A DNA stretch of 19,229 bases, taken from NCBI GenBank assembly GCA_017554835.1, contig JAFZHO010000121.1, forward strand, positions 1 to 19,229, read 5' to 3'. The notes below the pieces were generated by a model. That model was not told where the DNA came from. It made no database searches and saw only the letters and a list, made by a program, of their open reading frames with translations. This stretch comes from Clostridia bacterium (lineage in GTDB: Bacteria > Bacillota > Clostridia > Oscillospirales > RGIG7773). The position numbers and the translations under genes are program-made. This document shows positions 15,752 through 19,229 of the stretch, piece by piece (the first letter of the stretch is position 1; the number at the start of each line of letters is the position of its first letter).

Positions 15752-17100
15752 TGAAGAAAAACGATATTGTTGAGATTTTTATAGACGGAATTACCCACGA
15801 CGGAAGTGGAGTGGGGCGATTTGATAATATGGTTATTTTTGTCCCCGAGACAATGCTTGGGGACAGAATTTTATGCCATATTTTAAAAGTCAATAAAAAT
15901 ATAGCATTTGGAAAAGTTTCTGAATTTATAGAAAAATCAAAGGATAGAATAACCCCCGACTGCGAAATATTCAGAAGATGCGGGTCTTGTTGTTATAGAC
16001 ATATTAACTACGAAAGCGAGCTTAAGATAAAGAAACAAAAAATCTATGATGCTATGCGAAAAATAGCAAAAATAGATATGGAACCTTTTGAAACTTTGCC
16101 ATCTCCCGAAAAGGATTTTTATAGAAACAAAAGTCAGTTTCCCGTTTCGGAGGATAAAGAGGGGAAAGCAGTTTTCGGCTATTATGCAAAAAGAAGCCAC
16201 GATATTATAAAATGCCATGATTGCAAGCTTATTCCACCTGTTTTTATTGAGATAGCAAATTTTGTTACGAATTTCTGGAACGAAAATAATTTAAAACCTT
16301 ATAACGAAAAAACTCTCAAAGGACTTTTGAGAAATATTTATATAAGACGGGGAGATGCTACGGGGGAGATAGCACTTACCCTCGTTTTAAACGGAGAAAA
16401 GTTTCCTCTTAAAGAGAAATTCGTAGAAGAAGCGGTATCAAAATTTTCTCATATTAAAACTATCGTTATAAATGTAAATAAAGAAAACACAAACGTAATT
16501 TTGGGAAAGAAAAATATAGTTATCTACGGAAAAGGAAATATAGAAGATATACTTTGCCGGAATAGATTTGAGATTTCGCCAATGGCTTTTTATCAGGTAA
16601 ATTCAAAGCAAACGGAGAAGTTATATAACCTTGCATTGTCTTTTGCCGACCTTGATAAAGAGAAAAAATGCGTTGATTTATATTGCGGAATCGGAACAAT
16701 TACTCTCGCAGCTGCAAAAAAAGCAAAAGAAGTAATCGGTATCGAAATAGTTCCCGAAGCAATCGAAAATGCAAAGAAAAATGCCGAATTAAATAATATA
16801 GAAAATGCAAAATTTATCTGCGCTGATGCAGGTCAGGGTGCGAAAAAACTTGCGGATATGGAATTTGACCCCGACGTTATTATCGTTGACCCGCCAAGAA
16901 AAGGCCTTGACGGAGAGACTATAGATGCTATCTGCCGCATGAATCCTGAGAAGATTGTTTATATCTCCTGCGATATCGGAACTGCCGCAAGAGACGTTGA
17001 AATTCTCTCAAAAAGAGGATATAAACTAAAAAAATATCAGGGAGTAGATATGTTCCCAAGAACATACCACGTGGAGACTGTTATTCTTTTGAGTAGGTAA
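15751..17100 (+). CDS. rlmD: RlmD/TrmA-family RNA (uracil-5-)-methyltransferase
   Basis: A SAM-dependent enzyme making 5-methyluridine in 23S rRNA (RlmD-type) or tRNA (TrmA-type). Domains in its 449 residues: N-terminal TRAM domain (about 1-60, with GITHDGSGVGR), a 4Fe-4S site with C71, C77, C80 and probably C158, then the methyltransferase domain. The SAM motif is VDLYCGIGTITLA (308-320), DPPRKGL is at 380-386, the nucleophile is C407 in YISCD, and the base is E442 in YHVETV. Firmicutes carry several paralogues, so which uridine is modified cannot be decided. The stop codon coincides with the first two bases of a 53-nt repeat. Confidence 0.9.
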   Translation: MKKNDIVEIFIDGITHDGSGVGRFDNMVIFVPETMLGDRILCHILKVNKNIAFGKVSEFIEKSKDRITPDCEIFRRCGSCCYRHINYESELKIKKQKIYDAMRKIAKIDMEPFETLPSPEKDFYRNKSQFPVSEDKEGKAVFGYYAKRSHDIIKCHDCKLIPPVFIEIANFVTNFWNENNLKPYNEKTLKGLLRNIYIRRGDATGEIALTLVLNGEKFPLKEKFVEEAVSKFSHIKTIVINVNKENTNVILGKKNIVIYGKGNIEDILCRNRFEISPMAFYQVNSKQTEKLYNLALSFADLDKEKKCVDLYCGIGTITLAAAKKAKEVIGIEIVPEAIENAKKNAELNNIENAKFICADAGQGAKKLADMEFDPDVIIVDPPRKGLDGETIDAICRMNPEKIVYISCDIGTAARDVEILSKRGYKLKKYQGVDMFPRTYHVETVILLSR

Positions 17101-17151
17101 TGACACGGGCGAGAGGATATGATGCTCTCACCACATAGCGTTATGGAGACT
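17099..17151 (+). repeat. 53-nt direct repeat, copy 1
   Basis: This copy starts within the rlmD stop codon and matches 18604-18656 at 52 of 53 positions (A at 17137 versus G at 18642). It corresponds to the last bases of the right REP-like hairpin plus about 38 nt beyond it, but here the rest of the hairpin is absent. It contains a small GAGAG/CTCTC inverted repeat with a 9-nt loop. Confidence 0.95.
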
Positions 17152-17156
17152 TTAAG

Positions 17157-17164
17157 GAAGGGGG
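17157..17164 (+). promoter_or_regulatory. Ribosome binding site deciding a TTG start
   Basis: A purine run (GAAGGGGG) lies 8 nt before a TTG at 17173. It marks the TTG, rather than ATG codons inside the upstream repeat, as the likely start of the following gene. Confidence 0.6.
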
Positions 17165-17172
17165 AAATTTTT

Positions 17173-18138
17173 TTGAAATGGTATAATAAGATTTTGTGGT
17201 CGATAGGTATGATAATTTTATCGCCGTTTCTTTTTTTGTTTGCAGTAATTGCTTTTATTTGTAGTATACCTAATATGATAAAAACAAAGGAGCAATACTA
17301 TAAATCAGAATATTACAAGGATTTTAATGTGCCATTTACTCTGGAATGGGAATATTCTTCTCGAGACAGAATAAGATTTTATAATAATATCAAAAAAAGA
17401 AATTTGCATATAAATTATAAAAGACAGAAATCAAATGGCTTTGAATATTTTGTTTTTGAAGACGTTATATATATGTTTCCTGATTTTGATTATATGAATT
17501 TTGACAAAGAAAATTCTATCTGGATAGTAGATTATGACGGTGAATGGCAAGCTTTTGATATTGCTTATAAAAATCTGGTTTCTAAATTTGATTGTGATGT
17601 TGATGTTTCTTGCGTAAAATTACTCATTGAAAGAAATATGTTTTATATTTCGGATTTAGATGAGGTGGATGTCCCGAATTGCATCTTTGTAACATGGAGC
17701 TACGATAGCGCTTTTTCTAACGATGAACCTTCTATTAAAAAACGATTACCTCAAAGCATTCAGGATATCTTTGAAATAATGAACCAAATCCAAGGCCTTT
17801 GTGGCAACTATTATATTTCTGATGATGGTTGCATAGTCTGGGATTTATATGACTCATTTCAAGTGTATATTTTTAAGGACCCTGAAAATTATGAATTCGA
17901 GATGGGAATTCTAAAGATAGTATCAGGCAAAGTCGAAAGTGAACTCACTCACTGGCATCCATCGCCTTGTCAAATATATGATGAAATTTGCAAAATGGGA
18001 AAAAAAGGCAATGTTATAGTTATTAAAACTTTTTTGAACGGTGCAGGTGTTTTATATTCAGGCGCTAAAGAAAACTGTCCCTATAAAAAACAGAAAAAGC
18101 GTTTATTTGGAAAAATGTATTTCTTAGAATCAAAATAA
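17173..18138 (+). CDS. Unrecognised protein with one N-terminal membrane segment
   Basis: I do not recognise this family. With the TTG start the protein has 321 residues: a membrane segment at about residues 9-31 (LWSIGMIILSPFLFLFAVIAF), a basic KTKEQYYKSEYYKD stretch, then a roughly 270-residue region rich in aromatic and acidic residues. Notable are DYDGEWQAFDIAYKNL, a THWHPSPCQIYDEI segment, and a basic C-terminus (CPYKKQKKRLFGK). The frame also opens upstream with ATG codons at 17119 and 17122, but those lie inside the 53-nt repeat and lack a ribosome site. It reads AT-richer than its neighbours by eye. No clear promoter is visible; it may be read through from rlmD. It lies between the two 53-nt repeats, suggesting an acquired segment. 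Confidence 0.7.
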   Translation: MKWYNKILWSIGMIILSPFLFLFAVIAFICSIPNMIKTKEQYYKSEYYKDFNVPFTLEWEYSSRDRIRFYNNIKKRNLHINYKRQKSNGFEYFVFEDVIYMFPDFDYMNFDKENSIWIVDYDGEWQAFDIAYKNLVSKFDCDVDVSCVKLLIERNMFYISDLDEVDVPNCIFVTWSYDSAFSNDEPSIKKRLPQSIQDIFEIMNQIQGLCGNYYISDDGCIVWDLYDSFQVYIFKDPENYEFEMGILKIVSGKVESELTHWHPSPCQIYDEICKMGKKGNVIVIKTFLNGAGVLYSGAKENCPYKKQKKRLFGKMYFLESK

Positions 18139-18170
18139 ATGCCTTTTGCTCTTGTTAATCACATTTAAAG

Positions 18171-18199
18171 TTTACACCTTTTCAATAAATAAATTTACT
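18171..18199 (+). promoter_or_regulatory. Possible promoter of the GIY-YIG gene
   Basis: TTTACA (18171-18176), a 17-nt spacer and TTTACT (18194-18199, 4 of 6 to consensus) would start transcription near 18206, just before the left hairpin. The region 18139-18210 is otherwise featureless and AT-rich, so chance is possible. Confidence 0.35.
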
Positions 18200-18210
18200 C
18201 TTTTAAAAAA

Positions 18211-18258
18211 TATTCCGACGTGTCATCCTTGAGCGAAGCGAAGGATCTCGGCGGAATA
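18211..18258 (+). repeat. REP-like two-tier hairpin, left copy
   Basis: Outer arms TATTCCG (18211-18217) and CGGAATA (18252-18258) are exact complements. Inside, ATCCTT and AAGGAT pair around GAGCGAAGCG. The 32-nt core at 18220-18251 matches the reverse complement of 18580-18611 at 29 of 32 positions. It ends 3 nt before the ribosome site of the GIY-YIG gene. Confidence 0.88.
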
Positions 18259-18274
18259 AATGAGGTAGAGATAA

Positions 18275-18571
18275 ATGTATAGTGTTTACATACTAACAAA
18301 CAAGACAGACAAGGTTATGTATATAGGCGTTACAAATGACTTGCAACGGCGGCTATATGAACATAAAAACGAGCTTATCGATGGATTTACAAAAAAATAT
18401 CACGTTCATAAGCTAGTGTATTACGAATCTTATAAGGATGTCAAGGACGCTATTTTAAGAGAAAAAAAGCTAAAAGGTCTTTTGCGAATGAAGAAGAATG
18501 AACTTGTGGAATCAGTAAATCCTGACTGGAATGATTTATCGGATGAGTTATTTCCGGGTGTTTTTAATTAG
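18275..18571 (+). CDS. Small GIY-YIG endonuclease-domain protein
   Basis: The 98-residue protein is essentially one GIY-YIG nuclease domain. VYILTN (4-9) and MYIGVT (15-20) are the two motif halves, followed by NDLQRRLYEHK with the conserved arginine at 25-26, FTKKYHVHKLVYYE, the AILREKKLK block with the likely metal-binding E63, and the closing VNPDWNDL. Such proteins (YhbQ/UvrC-N type) cut or nick DNA; the role of these short stand-alone members is unknown to me. The ATG is preceded by GAGGT at 8-nt spacing, itself 3 nt from the left hairpin. The stop is followed 3 nt later by the right hairpin. No additional DNA-binding domain is present. Confidence 0.9.
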   Translation: MYSVYILTNKTDKVMYIGVTNDLQRRLYEHKNELIDGFTKKYHVHKLVYYESYKDVKDAILREKKLKGLLRMKKNELVESVNPDWNDLSDELFPGVFN

Positions 18572-18574
18572 TAT

Positions 18575-18618
18575 CTCGCCCGAGATTCTTCGCTTCGCTC
18601 GAGAATGACACGGGCGAG
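18575..18618 (-). repeat. REP-like two-tier hairpin, right copy (inverted)
   Basis: Outer arms CTCGCCCG (18575-18582) and CGGGCGAG (18611-18618) are exact complements. The inner ATTCT/AGAAT arms enclose the core in inverse orientation to the left copy. Relative to that copy one inner pair has changed from C-G to T-A, and the outer stem sequence is entirely different but still complementary. Confidence 0.9.
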
Positions 18619-18656
18619 AGGATATGATGCTCTCACCACATGGCGTTATGGAGACT
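18604..18656 (+). repeat. 53-nt direct repeat, copy 2
   Basis: Matches 17099-17151 with one mismatch. It begins inside the right half of the right hairpin and runs about 38 nt past it. Together the two copies bracket 17152-18603. Confidence 0.95.
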
Positions 18657-18679
18657 GAGAGTATCTTAAAAAGAGATTA

Positions 18680-18714
18680 TAGAAAAACCCCTGCAGATTT
18701 ATCTGCAGGGGTTT
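18680..18714 (-). terminator. Strong hairpin terminator of the right-edge gene
   Basis: A perfect 14-bp inverted repeat (18685-18698 with 18701-18714, containing CCCCTGCAGAT) is followed on the minus strand by five T residues. It starts 6 nt after the stop codon of the minus-strand gene. On the plus strand the T-run is shorter, but it may also stop transcription coming from the GIY-YIG gene. Confidence 0.88.
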
Positions 18715-18719
18715 GATAA

Positions 18720-19229
18720 TTATCTGAGACCTTTTTTCTTGAAAAATTCATCTTCGCGCTTTAGAGCTTCTTCGTGACTGATTAAGTTTATATGTTCTAA
18801 ATTTTCGTTCAGTGTGAAATAACCTCTTAAAAGTGGATCGATTTTTTGATACTCATTTTTTGCTATTTCAAGCGTATCCTTAAAGCAAGTGTAGCCATAT
18901 TTTTCAACAAGATACGGCAAACCTGAAACGGATAAAATATATTCATAATCCATATAGTCGTGATTTTTCTTTAACAAAGTCTGAAATTTTTTCATAACAG
19001 GAATAAGGTCTTCTTCGGTTGCGTAAAGTGCATACCCTCTTATATAAAATATTTTCAACCACAATCGACGACATTTTCTTGAACTTTCATAATAAAACAG
19101 TTTTAAATCATAATTTGATGCGCTTTTATTGAGAAGTAGAATTTTCAGGTGTTGGAATCTTATTTCAAGCCAATGATTTTTGGAGGTTGCTTTATCGCAT
19201 AAAAAGTTGATTATTTCTTGGGTAAGTTC
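18720..19229 (-). CDS. Unrecognised protein, 5' end cut by window edge
   Basis: The frame from the TAA at 18720-18722 is open to the window edge, giving 169 residues with no start required inside the window; an internal TTG at 19064 is not needed as a start. The visible part begins ELTQEIINFLCDK and continues through many amphipathic helical stretches (LEIRFQHLKILLLNKS, LIPVMKKFQTLLKK, FKDTLEIAKNEYQK) with a charged C-terminus (EEALKREDEFFKKKGLR). No membrane segment or catalytic motif is apparent. The helical pattern could be an alpha-helical repeat protein, but this is a guess. It ends at a strong terminator. Confidence 0.7.
   Translation of the reverse strand, partial: ELTQEIINFLCDKATSKNHWLEIRFQHLKILLLNKSASNYDLKLFYYESSRKCRRLWLKIFYIRGYALYATEEDLIPVMKKFQTLLKKNHDYMDYEYILSVSGLPYLVEKYGYTCFKDTLEIAKNEYQKIDPLLRGYFTLNENLEHINLISHEEALKREDEFFKKKGLR

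Larger units (their letters stand above)
18211..18618. mobile_element. Candidate palindrome-bounded GIY-YIG element
   Basis: About 408 bp consisting of a left hairpin, a GIY-YIG gene and an inverted right hairpin, with only 16 nt and 3 nt of spacing. The layout is reminiscent of REP elements with their dedicated nuclease/transposase, but here the enzyme is a GIY-YIG protein. Mobility is an inference; no target-site duplication directly flanking the hairpins was identified. Confidence 0.45.

Noticed and set aside
17119..17172. ATG starts at 17119/17122 for the unknown membrane protein
   Set aside because: They sit inside the 53-nt repeat without a ribosome site; the TTG at 17173 has a well-placed purine-rich site. 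The same short reading frame appears in repeat copy 2, where it leads nowhere.
18211..18618. Homing intron or inteine-type mobile gene
   Set aside because: The GIY-YIG gene does not interrupt another gene; rlmD is complete, and no group I intron core was recognised.
1..19229. CRISPR array, rRNA, tRNA or classical IS transposase
   Set aside because: No regularly spaced repeats, no rRNA-like sequence, no cloverleaf with a conserved T-loop, and no transposase motifs were seen in the gaps between genes.

Overview
The window looks like chromosome from a low-GC anaerobic Firmicute, most likely an uncultured clostridial lineage. The evidence is the AT-rich sequence, strong AGGAGG-type ribosome binding sites, several TTG/GTG starts, formate-tetrahydrofolate ligase, an ammonia-dependent NAD synthetase, and an F-type ATP synthase whose c subunit carries a Na+-type ion site. 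I cannot name a species.

Layout. Positions 1-6054 (minus strand) hold an F1Fo ATP synthase operon in the order atpI-like, atpB, atpE, atpF, atpH, atpA, atpG, atpD. The left edge cuts off the 3' part of atpD, and atpC presumably lies beyond. A good sigma-A-type promoter sits just upstream at 6116-6144. Next on the minus strand is the translational GTPase typA (6194-8008, TTG start), followed by its own terminator. Upstream of it is a three-gene unit transcribed leftwards: an FAD-dependent oxidoreductase, a small ABM-fold (antibiotic biosynthesis monooxygenase-type) protein, and the SEDS peptidoglycan polymerase rodA. The unit starts from a promoter at 10895-10923.

From a divergent promoter region (about 10865-11003) a plus-strand unit runs fhs, tsaE, tsaB, rpiB, upp and ends in a clear hairpin terminator. 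It combines one-carbon metabolism, tRNA t6A modification, pentose-phosphate interconversion and uracil salvage. A second plus-strand unit carries nadE and an RlmD/TrmA-family RNA methyltransferase, joined by a 1-nt overlap.

The right end (17099-18660) is the accessory part. Two nearly identical 53-nt direct repeats (17099-17151 and 18604-18656) bracket about 1.45 kb. That segment holds an unrecognised single-membrane-segment protein and a very compact module: a 98-residue GIY-YIG nuclease gene placed tightly between two inverted copies of a REP-like hairpin (core GAGCGAAGCGAAG). The two hairpins differ by a compensatory base-pair change and have different, but still complementary, outer stems, which argues that the fold matters. 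This palindrome-nuclease-palindrome module is the best candidate here for an unusual or poorly described system. A further unrecognised gene enters from the right edge on the minus strand and ends at a strong terminator.

No rRNA, tRNA, CRISPR array, classical insertion sequence or recognisable riboswitch was seen. No stretch longer than 300 bases lacks a gene.
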